Source: Artemisia argyi
Lineage: Eukaryota; Streptophyta; Magnoliopsida; Asterales; Asteraceae
NCBI GenBank assembly: GCA_030686995.1
Contig: CM060698.1
Location: 136,220,106-136,284,105, forward strand
Direction of reading: 5' to 3'
Length of the DNA: 64,000 nt
Under the pieces are notes generated by a model. The model was not told where the DNA came from, did no database searches, and worked only from the letters and a program-made list of their open reading frames with translations. Shown here in pieces: positions 12,299 to 22,409 of this stretch; position 1 is the first letter of the stretch; each line of letters opens with the position of its first letter. Both the position numbers and the translations under genes were made by a program.

Positions 12299-12448
12299 GT
12301 GATTGTATGTACAGATTAATAAAGTGAAAAATACAAAACGATCTTCCCACAGTTAGTTTTTAATATTATCTTTTTACGTTCAAGGATTCGGCATAATAGC
12401 CGGGACTTTGAATATTGAGGACAATATTCAATTCTAAGTGTGGGGGAG
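12207..12448 (+). promoter_or_regulatory. two upstream PPT-like copies of Gy2
   Basis: AGTGTGGGGGAA at 12207-12218 and AGTGTGGGGGAG at 12437-12448 repeat the core of the tract next to the 3' LTR. The second copy follows the phrase TTGAGGACAATATTCAATTC, which has a close counterpart in Gy1 before its own variant tract. Confidence 0.65.
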
Positions 12449-12591
12449 GGGAAAATTCTAGCGAATTTTATCACATTATATCCTAGAATCCCCGTTTTTG
12501 GCCTAAAATTTTAAAATTTTTTTCACTTTATTTCAAAATTTTTTGTGGTAATCAGTCCGCCTTGTCTAAACGACAAAAGGGATTGGCTAAT

Positions 12592-12924
12592 CCAGGAGCA
12601 AACGGCTCTTGGTAAAGATATCTCAAATCCGTTGACGGCTGGCAATTTGCCAAAAATTGTATGGTTCCTCAACTCCCCGAAAACAAATGAGTTGGCTAGC
12701 CCGCAAGATTATGGCTTGTGGTAAAGGCCGTGGAAAAACCATAATTGGTAATCAGCTCACCAAGATGTTGACTATTCCATCAAGAGCTGGCTAGTCCAGG
12801 AGCAAACGGCTCCTGGTAAAGACAAATCAAATCCGTTGAAAGCTGGTGGTTTGCTCAAAATCACACGGTTATCAGGTGTGCCACAGTTCTTACACCTGGC
12901 TACTCCAGAAGTGATGGATTTTGG
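12592..12924 (+). repeat. array of four related hairpins
   Basis: Hairpins at 12592-12612, 12701-12721, 12796-12816 and 12905-12924 share the frame GGCTA-NN-[hairpin]-TAAAG. The arms are CCAGGAGC/GCTCTTGG, CCGCAAG/CTTGTGG, CCAGGAGC/GCTCCTGG and CCAGAA/TTTTGG. Arm sequences change while pairing is kept, with some G-U pairs. Another stem (CAGGTGT/ACACCTG) lies at about 12873-12898. A role in the RNA is inferred from the pairing only. Confidence 0.7.
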
Positions 12925-12983
12925 TAAAGAGCTTAAAATCCATCAAGTTTTCCAAAAATATTGCTAGGGACTAGCAATAGTTT

Positions 12984-12995
12984 AGTGTGGGGGAT
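12984..12995 (+). promoter_or_regulatory. Gy2 polypurine tract
   Basis: AGTGTGGGGGAT directly abuts the 3' LTR start at 12996. This is the expected plus-strand primer site for reverse transcription. Confidence 0.88.
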
Positions 12996-15900
12996 TGATG
13001 AGTGCTCAAACACTCATCATTTTTGTCGTATTTAAACTGCCAAAACATCCGAAAACGCTCAGAAATGCATCAAAATACTTAAAATATCCCAGGGATTGTA
13101 TTTTATACGTTTCTAATGCAAAATGAGCAAAAACAATGAAAAACGAACAAAGTTTACACAATTGGCAGTTTTAGTCCCCCGACTTTCAAAAATGTACAAA
13201 ACTAGTCCCTACGCATTTGCTTTGAAAGAAAAGTCAACCTAAGGCGTTTAAAAGTCAAAAGTCATTAAATTTAATCCTTAGGTAACAATTTTGGAAAAAT
13301 TACACTTTTGGTCCCTGCAGTTTGGGAAATTGGCAGAATTAGTCCCTGGGTACTTTTTAAAATGGAAAATATCTTTTGTGACCCTTATGTTATTGGAATG
13401 TGACAAGTATGGTCCCTTGGAATACTTTGGAATGTTGGCAGGATATACCCCTAAACTTTCAGTAAATGACATTTTTGGTCCTTGTGAAAATTAAACAAAC
13501 CAAATGGACCAAGTGTTATTTTCCCACCCCAATCCAAAACATTAAAACCTGATCCAAAAATAAACCCAATCCATTCTAGGCCCAAGTCCACCACAGCCCA
13601 TCTTTTTAATAAAAACCAAATACGGGGTCAAAATTTTGGTCAACCCTCACCCCTAACCTTTTCTTGCCCGCCATAGCCAAACACACAGCCCCCATTCACC
13701 TCTGCTACTCCAACAACATTGTCCCCCCCCTCCTCTCCTACCCAGCCAACCTACTACCCCACTCACCTCCTAAAGTCAACCCTAATTCACACCCAATTGT
13801 CCCCCACTCCAACTGAGCAATGGACAATATGATAAGAAGCAGGGAATCAATGGTACAAAAGTGACAAAAGGCCAGACAAGCCAAGACACCAGAAGACAAA
13901 AAAGAGAAAAAGGAAAAAAGGACACAGCCTGGTTCATTGTTTCAGATTTTTATTTTGTATAAGTAGTTAACTTTGTAAGCCTGAAAAGGGCAGTTAGGGA
14001 AGTTAGTGAGTAGTTTTAAGTAAGTTTTTAGTGTACTCTTCTTCATTCAGTAAGCATATTAGTTTGTAAAATTTGAATATCAATGAAAATGGTTTAAGTT
14101 TCTTAACAAGTTCAAGCACTTATTTTCTATCTTCATTAATTAATTCAAGTTCTTGTGTGATTATGATATGAGTTAGAGAACTTGTTGTGTGTGCCTACAT
14201 AGACTCCTCTGAGTTGATTGTAAGCTGTAAAAAGTCCATTTAATTAATTACTCAGCCCTCATAAAAATTTCAAATATCAGAAAAGAAAAAATACAAGGAA
14301 AAAGAGAATGCTGGATTGCTGATGCAGAAAAGGAATGGAAGATGGATTGGGTTAGAGCCTTGGGGGGCATATAGGTTGTGAAATTATGGTTCTGGTTCTC
14401 TTAAGTCTGTGGCATAGCTCAGTTGTAAGTTCTTCTCCAATTGCTCAAGCTTAATATGTATTGTTGGTGTTAATAAGTTAATTCAAGTTTATTTCTGCTC
14501 ATTTATGCTTAGAATAAGTTAGAGTTTCAGTTTATTAGTATAGATCCTTGATTGGCTGTTTAAATTCTCAAAACAGATTTTAAGGGTGTGTTTGGATTAG
14601 GTTGGTTAACATAGTTTGAGTTGTGGTGGTTTGCTAAAACTTGCTCAAATAACACACCTAGGCTTTAGGTAAGCTGAAACAATCTATTGCTTGGTCATTT
14701 TCAGGGTAAAAGTCAAATCCTCCTTGTTGCTTGCTTAACTGCTTATCTGTGTATCTTGTTGCTATCTAACTCATCATTCCAAGTTTAGTAAGAGTTAAAC
14801 CAGTTCACTTTAGTTTCATTATAAGCTCAAACATCATTTTGAATCAACAAATCCCAACCAAAACTCATTTAAGTCAACAAAAAGCAAAAACAGAAAAGTC
14901 AAAATGGTCTTTTAAGTTCAAAATCTCAAATTTTGGGGGAATTTTCCTGAATTTTGTAGTAAGAATTGGATCTTGAAATTTGTTGAGCTTGAAGTCTACC
15001 ACCTAGATCATCAGATCCTTTGGTTGTTACAATTTTTAGAATTTTTGGTAAGCTTATGCAGTCCATTGTTTGGACCTGCAGGGCATGAAATCACCCTGTG
15101 CACCCAGTTTAACCAATTTGTCTTTGGGTCACAACTTGGTCATTAATTGACCACAGAGTTTAGTCTTTGGTGTTTTGGACACCTTGCTAGGTGTACTTGA
15201 TAGATATATAAGTAGTTTAGGTTAAAGATCTTGCTAGCTTAGCTTATTTTTCCCTAAAAGTCCCCCTAAGCCTACTGTTGCTGTTGTGAGCTCAGTCCCA
15301 CTAAGCTTGTGTGATTCCTGTTGTTCCAGCTTGTTTGAGCTTGTTAGTTGATGTTCTTAAGCTTATTTGTGTTGATTATAGTGGTAGTTGCTTAAGTTTC
15401 ATTTGGCCCATGCTTATTTGCTTGTTTGATTTATTGCTCATCTCTGAATATCCTTTCAAGCTCAGCTCACTGACCTTACTTTCCAAGCTCTTCACAAGCT
15501 CATCTTTGAGCTTCAAGGCTCAAGCCTTTGCTTTCTGAGAAGCCACCCAGGGTGGCTTGTTGGATAAACCATCCACTTGGACCTTTGAGCATGTCAGTGG
15601 GTCCCACAGGGGGCTGCAAGTGAGCATTGAGGGCTGTTTGGACCTGAGTGTACTTAGGATTGCTTATTGGTTAAATCTAGCTTATTCAGCTGGTACTTCT
15701 TGATTTTTTTTGGTCAACTCTAGTTCATTTAACCTTTGCCTAACTTAATTTGTACCTTAGGCCAGTAGTGTAAGTTGTTTGCATATTGTGCTTATTCAAA
15801 AGTCCTTATTCAATAAGCTGTTAAGCTTTTTGTCACTCAAACTTCTTGTTTTCCAATTCTAGCCAAGGTCTCTTTGTAAAAAGTATTTATTTTCAGTTGC

Positions 15901-16746
15901 AAATCAGTTGTGAAAAAGAAAATTTTGAAAAAGACAAAAAAATTAGAAGTGATAGCTTCTATTTAAGCTATCTTAGCTTATTTTCTGCTTATTCATAAGC
16001 AACAATTGTTCTTAAATTTTTCTTAAGCTTCTGGTACCAAAATAGATTTTTAGGAATTTTTTCAGATTTTTCTGTAATCATTTAGTATTTTTTATAATTT
16101 AGTTTAATTTAAATTAATTAATTAAATAGTTTTTAATTAGTAATAATTAATTAAAAGTTAGAAAAAATAGTTTTTCTGTTTCAAAATTAGTTTTATATTA
16201 TTTTAGATTTTTCTAAATTTTATTTTCATTTTTCTAGTTAATTTTTATAATTATTAGTAATTTAAGGTAATTTAGTTAATTAAAAAGTAATTAATAAATA
16301 GTAATTAATTAAATAGTGTAAAAATTATTTTTCTTTTTCTAAAAATTTTCTTAAGTCATTAGGATTGTAAAAATATAAATTTCACGTTCGTAGGACTTTG
16401 TTTACTCCCGTTTCACTTTTTTTATTTGCGCGTTCGCGTTTATTTGTAATTAAAACGCGCGTTTTTAGGTTAAATTGCGTTTTAAAATCATCTGATCATC
16501 AGTAATTATTAGTTAAGTGTTTCTAAGTCATTTTCCATCATTATCTCGTAGTGTAACCATAATAATCAAATTCCTGACCTTTCTGATCAATCACCCGATC
16601 CTTTAAAACGTTCACAAATACTATTGCACGCCTCGCTGGGACAAAACGACCCGGGGATTCCCTAAACTCCTTGGTTAGTTGGTTTTTGACGTTTGACTTG
16701 GTTGACCATTACCTGGTGAACTTAGTTGACCGTTCAGAACCAATCA
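12996..16746 (+). repeat. Gy2 3' LTR
   Basis: LTR of 3751 bp. Compared with 2026-5775 I see CAATCC versus CAACCC near 2663/13633, a one-base longer C run near 13725, and ACATAG versus ACACAG near 2953/13924. It contains the same hairpin start, GTCCCT array (13163-13490) and GCTTATT words. It ends at AATCA before the duplicated GTCCC. Confidence 0.97.
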
Positions 16747-17185
16747 GTCCCCTTAATTTTAAGGGGACCGCCCCTTATAATTAAGGGGGCCGCCCAGCTG
16801 AAACGGCCAGAATCTTTGTCTTTTAGTGGGAAAAGTTTATTTGGTGAAAAACTAACTGATTTTGGTTAAAAATTTGAATTCATACATTTAGTATGAATAA
16901 AACATTTTTCTTTATTACCAAAAGTGTTTTTCAAAAATATATAATATGTTTATATAATTAAATAAACTTTGCATTAGTTAATTAAATACCCCTTTGATCA
17001 TAAATTGCACTAAACACTTTGTTTATTCATACCTTAAGTGATTTGGATGTAAAGAGAAATATTAATTACTAAATACTTGTTTATGTCACAAGTTTTAGTT
17101 CTACGAGTTTATATTTTGTGATAATTAAAACATAGAGATATTGATAACATGTTAATAATGTTTTTAGGCATTATTTATGTCGACA
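16747..17185 (-). repeat. C1 3' LTR, second piece
   Basis: Continues the C1 LTR after Gy2 and corresponds to about 24425-24863. It begins with the duplicated GTCCC and the rest of the palindromic block (TTAAGGGGACC, GGGGGCCGCC) and ends TGTCGACA. The matching LTR end on the right reads TGTCAACA. Confidence 0.94.
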
Positions 17186-17187
17186 AT

Positions 17188-17374
17188 CTCCCCCTTTTTG
17201 ATTATTACAAAACCTAAAACTCAATATATCTAAAACTTGTTTTTTGTGACAAGTATTATAGAGTTTACATTTCTCTTCTCCCCCTTTTTGTAAAATTAAA
17301 AAGGTTAAGCCGAGTAAGCTTCGCGAGGGAAGTTTAAACGGGTAGAATTCTCCCCCTAGATGTATGCTCCCCCT
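17188..17374 (-). promoter_or_regulatory. four polypurine-tract copies of C1
   Basis: CTCCCCCT (AGGGGGAG on the element's sense strand) occurs at 17188-17195, 17278-17285, 17350-17357 and 17367-17374. The first lies three bases from the 3' LTR. Multiplied polypurine tracts before the 3' LTR are, as I recall, a reported trait of Sireviruses. Confidence 0.8.
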
Positions 17375-17662
17375 CATTTGAGGGCACCAAGGGAACGAGC
17401 TATGGAGATCTTTGCTACAAAAATATTTGAAGAGAGCAAGATACACATATATGCAAGGCAAAAATTATGCAACTAAACATAGATTCATTCAAGCATTATA
17501 GAAATGATAAGCATTACAACATTCAATATGCTTGAAGCATATTAATAAAAATAACACAAAAGAAAAGACATAGTCCTATATTGCCTAGAAAGAGCACTTG
17601 GACTTGCTTGCAACTCATGGTTGATTGTTTTATTTGCTTGAAGGATAGCATAAGCATAAAGC
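17375..17662. other. C1 noncoding stretch after the extra ORF
   Basis: AT-rich sequence between the polypurine-tract cluster and the stop of the extra ORF. No ORF or structure was recognised. Confidence 0.6.
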
Positions 17663-18367
17663 TTAGTTGTTAGATGGAGAGGGATATGGAGTAAGGTATG
17701 GAGCGGAAGAGGTGGCCCTTACGATATTGTATCGTGTTAGGGGTGGAATGGGATGAGGTCGAGTGAGGAGATATTCAATCCAAGAAATATCTTCACTCAA
17801 GTAAAGGATGTATTTTTGGAGAAAGATGCAACAAGGGCAATAGTGAGTGTGGTTTGTAACTTGATCCAAGTTGAGAGAGTGAGGAAGGCAATTGTTATAG
17901 GGTGATGATGGAGGTTGCCCTTTGTTGCGTTGTGCAAGATGCATGGCATTGAGATCACTAAGATCATGGATTTGTGATATTTCATCACGGAACTTTTGCT
18001 TTTCCGTGGTAATGTGGAGAAAGTCATTGTGTTTATATGGATGAATTGGGTTTGTGTAGTTAGAGTTGTAGTGGGATGGTTGATCAACCTTGTATGGATC
18101 ATTACAAGGGATTTGAGGATGAGGTGAGTGATTTGGCATGAAGGAAGATGTTTGGCCAATGTTGTATGGTTTGTAAGTAGGATCAAATGAATGTCCTTGT
18201 GAGTGTGGTGGAAAGTTTGGGAAGTAAGTGGTTGGTGGTGTTGAATGACTTCCAACTTCACTTGTTATGATGGATTTGTTTCGAGGGCTTTTTCTTCGCC
18301 AAACGGGTTTTTCCGTCATTCTTGCAAGCCTTGAGGCTTTTGGTATGGGTTTGTTTGGAGAAGCCAT
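17663..18367 (-). CDS. C1 extra ORF after pol (env position), unknown function
   Basis: Open frame of 234 residues downstream of pol, where Sireviruses may carry an env-like ORF. I do not recognise it. The N-terminus is basic (RLARMTEKPVWRRKSPRNKS, about residues 15-34). The middle is rich in Pro, His, Tyr and Asn, and the C-terminal third has a CPCC cluster and a moderately hydrophobic stretch around FLQKYILYLSEDISWIEYLL. There is no clear signal peptide or membrane helix. A CTATAAATA box lies 35 bp before the ATG, and a palindromic block like that of the C1 LTR lies about 165 bp before it. This suggests its own transcript, which is inference. It could also be a chance ORF, although its composition and an open length of 705 bp in AT-rich DNA argue against that. 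Confidence 0.55.
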   Translation of the reverse strand: MASPNKPIPKASRLARMTEKPVWRRKSPRNKSIITSEVGSHSTPPTTYFPNFPPHSQGHSFDPTYKPYNIGQTSSFMPNHSPHPQIPCNDPYKVDQPSHYNSNYTNPIHPYKHNDFLHITTEKQKFRDEISQIHDLSDLNAMHLAQRNKGQPPSSPYNNCLPHSLNLDQVTNHTHYCPCCIFLQKYILYLSEDISWIEYLLTRPHPIPPLTRYNIVRATSSAPYLTPYPSPSNN

Positions 18368-18401
18368 GAAGGGATGAGTAAAGAGTTTTGAGGATTGGGG
18401 G

Positions 18402-18410
18402 TATTTATAG
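18402..18410 (-). promoter_or_regulatory. TATA-like box before the C1 extra ORF
   Basis: The minus strand reads CTATAAATACCCCC, starting 35 bp upstream of the ATG at 18367. The same core CTATAAATACC is found in both C1 LTRs (minus strand at 1962-1970 and 24366-24374). Confidence 0.5.
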
Positions 18411-18532
18411 TGTAAGATTTGTGTGTTTATGGATGGATAAAGTTTGTTTGGGAGATTATGACAAATTGTGTTGGTGAAAATTGGGAAATGTAGATTGAAA
18501 TGGGCTAAAAAGCAGAAAAGATTCTGTAAACC

Positions 18533-18627
18533 CGACCATCAGATGGCCGGTCCCCTTAATTAGGGGGCGGTCCCCTTAATTATTAAGGGGGCCGCCTTAC
18601 AAAATTAAGGGGGCCGCCCATCTGGTG
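18533..18627. repeat. internal copy of the C1 LTR palindromic block
   Basis: Contains GGCCGGTCCCCTTAATTA, a second CGGTCCCCTTAATTA, and twice the inverse form TTAAGGGGGCCGCC. The block is bracketed by CAGATGG and CCATCTG, so the whole can fold into a long imperfect hairpin. The C1 LTR block at 24399-24474 is made from the same words. Confidence 0.75.
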
Positions 18628-19361
18628 ATTTCCAGGTTGCTAGAATTGGGTTTTTGGCAGAAAATTTGCAGAAAGGTTATGTGTTTGGATTAGAATTCAA
18701 GCAAGTTCAATTCTCTTAGGCAATATAGAGTCTAATCTAATCAAGATATAGTATGCATGCAAAAACACATAGGCAAAAGAGCAAATAATTAACACATAAT
18801 AAGCAATAGGAGGTAAGTAAAGGCAAGCACACTTAAGCTTCCTAAGGCACCTATCTTAGATTAAAGGCAAAGGCAATTAGTGAGTGAAAAACTAGTGATG
18901 GATCAAGATGACACCATTATTAGTGAATTTGTCCTAGTGAGTGTCTATATGCAACAATTGTGGAGTTGTGATTGTTTCGACTCCTAGAAGCAAAAAGAAA
19001 TAACGATCCTAAGAAACAATCCAAATGATCTCCTTGATTCAATTTTTGCTCGATCATGAATGTCAAAGACATATATTAGATTATATACCTTGACAATTTA
19101 TGTGAGAGTTTATGCATGATTTTGAAATACAATGTTTTTAGAATTAGTCAACAATGCAAGGAAAATGATCTTCATGTGATTCCTAGATTGTGAGAATAAT
19201 TTTTAGAGAAAATTGATTGAGTTTTAAAAAAAATTTATGCAAAGAAAATAAATCTTCTCAATCTTTAGTTTTGTGCGAAATAGATTCCTAAACTCAGAAA
19301 AGGTGGAATGGAAGAAAAATAAATTTCATGCAAGTATAAATTTGAATTAATTCAATGTAAT
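18628..19361. other. C1 spacer between pol and the extra ORF promoter region
   Basis: About 730 bp of AT-rich sequence with no ORF or RNA gene. On the sense strand of the element it lies between the pol stop and the palindromic block. Confidence 0.6.
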
Positions 19362-22300
19362 TTAGTCAACTTGTTCCATCATTCCTAATCCTAAACGCAA
19401 GTGGTTGAATAATTCACACTTAAGGGGTTTTGTGAATATATCCGCAATGTTGTCTTCCGATGCAACCTTTTCTATAGATATATTTCCTTTTTGTACATTA
19501 TCCCCAAGAAAATGGTGACGTATTTCTATGTGTTTAGTCCTAGAGTGTTGCACCGGATTTTTACTTAAATCTATCGCACCTTTGTTATCGCACATAATGG
19601 GGACATTTTCTAACCTAATGCCATAGTCTATGAGAGCTTGTTTCATCCATAGTGCTTGTTGACATGCCTTTCCGGCGCTTACATATTCGGCTTCGGTGGT
19701 AGAAATAGCAAGAGCGGTTTGCTTCTTCGAAAACCAAGACGTTAGACAACATCCCATAAACGTGCAAACACCGCTAGTACTCTTTCTATCTACGTAGTCT
19801 CCCGCATGATCCGAATCCGCATAGACAATGGTTTCTATGCCGGATTCCTTAGGATACCATAATCCTAAATGTATAGTGCCTTTAACGTATCGGAAGATAC
19901 GCTTAACCGCTTCTAGGTGAGAGGTTTTGGGATCCTCTTGAAAACGGGCACAAAGGCAGACACTAAACATGATATCGGGTCTACTTGCCGTTAAGTATAG
20001 TAAACTACCTATCATTCCTCTATACTTGGTGTTATCTACGGACTCACCTTCATTGTCCTTTGTGAGCTTTACCTCCGTAGACATAGGAGTTTTCATGGGT
20101 TTTGAGTCTTCTAAGCCAAATTTCTTAAGCATTTCCTTAATGTACTTAGATTGGTTAAAGAATATTCCATCTTCTAATTGTTTTATTTGTAATCCTAGGA
20201 AGAAGTTAAGTTCACCCATCATACTCATCTCAAACTCATCATGCATGATTTTGGCAAATTCATCACACATGTCTTGACAAGTCGATCCAAATATAATGTC
20301 GTCAACATATATTTGGACAATGATGAGATTTGGGTCTTTCCTTTTAGTGAAAAGAGTGTTATCTACCATTCCCATGGAATAATCATGTTTAATAAGAAAA
20401 GCTTTTAATCGATCATACCAAGCTTTGGGAGCTTGTTTGAGTCCATACAAAGCTTTCTTTAACTTATAAACATAATCAGGTTTTGCGAAGTCAATGAATC
20501 CTGGAGGTTGTGCCACATATACCTCCTCATTGATAAAACCGTTAAGGAATGCACTTTTCACATCCATTTGGAATAACTTAAAATCTAGGGCGCAAGCATA
20601 GGCAAGTAATATCCTAATCGATTCTAGTCTAGCTACGGGGGCATAAGTTTTGTCATAATCAATTCCTTCTTGTTGATTATAACCTTGGGCAACTAACCTA
20701 GCTTTATTCCTAGTAACTATTCCATTCTCGTCTAACTTATTCCTATATACCCATTTGGTTCCTATAATGGTCATATCCTTTGGATTTGGGACTAATTCCC
20801 AAACATCATTCGCCTTAAATTGATTTAATTCTTGCATAGCTATAACCCAACTTTCATCCTTTAAAGCCTCGCTAATATTCTTAGGTTCTATTGCTGAGAG
20901 GAAACAAAAGAAATTGTTTTTATCTTGGGCTTGTGACCTAAGGGTTCTTTGGTTAAGATGTCCTATTATATTATCTAATGGATGTGATCTAGATTCTTTA
21001 ATATTAACAGTTTCGTTATTTTCTAAGTGAATGTCTTCATTATCATTTCCTATGGGTTTTGTTTTACTAACCTCAATAGCTTCATCTTCGACTAAATCAT
21101 CATCTTCTAAAGGTAATGTTTTAGGAGGTGGTGGTGTTTCATCAAATGATACATTTAGTGAATCCTCTACTTTCATGGAGTGTTTGTTAAGTATTATATA
21201 TGCTTTGCTATTTTGTGAGTATCCTAAAAATATTCCTTCATATGATTTTGGATCAAACTTAGTGAGATAGTCCTTAGTGTTTAAAATATAGCATTTACTT
21301 CCAAATAGCTTAAAGTAGCTTAAGTTTGGTTTTCTACCTCTTAATAACTCATAAGGAGTTTTTCCTAGAATTCTTCTAATTGATACCCTATTTAAAATAT
21401 AAGTTGATGTATCTACGACGTGACACCAAAATTTTTGTGGGATGGATTGTTCATTTAACATAGTTCTACTCATTTCTTGTAGTGACCTATTTTTTCTTTC
21501 TACTACGCCATTTGATTGAGGAGTACGAGGAGCGGAGAAATTGTGAGATATTCCATTTAACTCGCAATATTTTCCAAATTGTACTTCGTTATCAAATTCC
21601 CTACCATGGTCCGTCCTAATGGCAACTATTGAGCATCCTAATTTATTTTGAATCATTTTACTGAATATTTCAAAATTTTCAAAGGCTTGGGTTTTGTCAC
21701 TTAAAAACCTAGTCCACGTGTATCGTGAGTAGTCATCTACTATTACTAAGGTATATTTGTTTCCTCCATAGCTCCACACAGCGGATGGACCAAAAAGATC
21801 CATATGTAATAATTCTAGGCACCTAGTAGTGGATACTATATTCTTGGCTTTGTGACTAGCATGAGCTTGTTTTCCAATGTTACATGCATCACAAAAATGC
21901 TTGTCATATTTTAGATTAGGCAAATTTCTAACTAATTCCTTAGAGGCCAAAGATTGTATTTGTTGCAAGTTAGCATGTCCTAATCTCCTATGCCATAGTG
22001 TAGAGTTTTCATCTAGGGTCGTTAGGCATATCCTATCCTCAGGTTTGTTTCCTAGTTTCATAACATATATGCCACCTTTTCTAATTCCTCTACCTATAAT
22101 TTTTCCATTCTTAACTATTTTGCTATCCTCTTCGCTAAAGATAACTGTACATTTATTATCACATATTTGTCCTACACTAAGCAAGTTATATGTTAAATTA
22201 TCTACATGCTCCACATTTTCAATAGTAAGTGAGTCTTGAGAAATCGTACCTTTGCCAATGATTTTTCCACATAAGTCACTACCGAAAATAACGTTACCTC

Positions 22301-22391
22301 CATTGTATGCCTTGTATGTAGAGAATAGCTTGCGGTTCCCTGTCATATGCCTTGAACATCCGCTATCCTTGATCCATTCGTCAGGCTCCAA
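19362..22391 (-). CDS. C1 pol (protease, integrase, RT, RNase H), copia type
   Basis: Open for 1009 residues after the first Met. The frame is the same as gag and begins directly after the gag stop at 22410. Domain order is that of copia elements. Protease: DSGCSRHM at residues 9-16. Integrase: an H/C zinc region (LWHRRLGHANL, then CDACNIGKQ), then D198, D261 and E298. Reverse transcriptase: QMDVKSAFLNG and the catalytic YVDD at 695-698. RNase H: YADSDHAG, STTEAEYVSAG and HSRTKHIEIRHHFL. It makes, integrates and copies the element DNA. The protein ends at QVD just before 19362. No frameshift was seen. Expression depends on passing the TAA at 22410-22412 or on an internal start. Confidence 0.93.
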   Translation of the reverse strand: MEPDEWIKDSGCSRHMTGNRKLFSTYKAYNGGNVIFGSDLCGKIIGKGTISQDSLTIENVEHVDNLTYNLLSVGQICDNKCTVIFSEEDSKIVKNGKIIGRGIRKGGIYVMKLGNKPEDRICLTTLDENSTLWHRRLGHANLQQIQSLASKELVRNLPNLKYDKHFCDACNIGKQAHASHKAKNIVSTTRCLELLHMDLFGPSAVWSYGGNKYTLVIVDDYSRYTWTRFLSDKTQAFENFEIFSKMIQNKLGCSIVAIRTDHGREFDNEVQFGKYCELNGISHNFSAPRTPQSNGVVERKNRSLQEMSRTMLNEQSIPQKFWCHVVDTSTYILNRVSIRRILGKTPYELLRGRKPNLSYFKLFGSKCYILNTKDYLTKFDPKSYEGIFLGYSQNSKAYIILNKHSMKVEDSLNVSFDETPPPPKTLPLEDDDLVEDEAIEVSKTKPIGNDNEDIHLENNETVNIKESRSHPLDNIIGHLNQRTLRSQAQDKNNFFCFLSAIEPKNISEALKDESWVIAMQELNQFKANDVWELVPNPKDMTIIGTKWVYRNKLDENGIVTRNKARLVAQGYNQQEGIDYDKTYAPVARLESIRILLAYACALDFKLFQMDVKSAFLNGFINEEVYVAQPPGFIDFAKPDYVYKLKKALYGLKQAPKAWYDRLKAFLIKHDYSMGMVDNTLFTKRKDPNLIIVQIYVDDIIFGSTCQDMCDEFAKIMHDEFEMSMMGELNFFLGLQIKQLEDGIFFNQSKYIKEMLKKFGLEDSKPMKTPMSTEVKLTKDNEGESVDNTKYRGMIGSLLYLTASRPDIMFSVCLCARFQEDPKTSHLEAVKRIFRYVKGTIHLGLWYPKESGIETIVYADSDHAGDYVDRKSTSGVCTFMGCCLTSWFSKKQTALAISTTEAEYVSAGKACQQALWMKQALIDYGIRLENVPIMCDNKGAIDLSKNPVQHSRTKHIEIRHHFLGDNVQKGNISIEKVASEDNIADIFTKPLKCELFNHLRLGLGMMEQVD

Positions 22392-22409
22392 GTCAATTCC
22401 TAAGCATAT

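Larger units (their letters stand above)
12106..12995 (+). other. Gy2 3' noncoding region
   Basis: Region of 890 bp between pol and the 3' LTR without an ORF. It contains three AGTGTGGGGGA words (12207, 12437, 12984), an A run of about 29 (12268-12296) and an array of related hairpins (12592-12924). Athila elements often carry an env-like ORF here, but none is present. Confidence 0.85.
2026..16746 (+). mobile_element. Gy2, intact young Athila-like Ty3/gypsy element
   Basis: Complete plus-strand element of 14.7 kb with 5' LTR 2026-5775, PBS 5781-5798, one gag-pol ORF 6328-12105, PPT 12984-12995 and 3' LTR 12996-16746. It is flanked by GTCCC at 2021-2025 and 16747-16751. I found only two substitutions and one single-base length difference between the 3.75-kb LTRs, so insertion was recent. 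The tRNA-Asp type primer site and the lack of a chromodomain fit the Athila lineage. I see no env-like ORF between pol and the 3' LTR. Confidence 0.96.
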
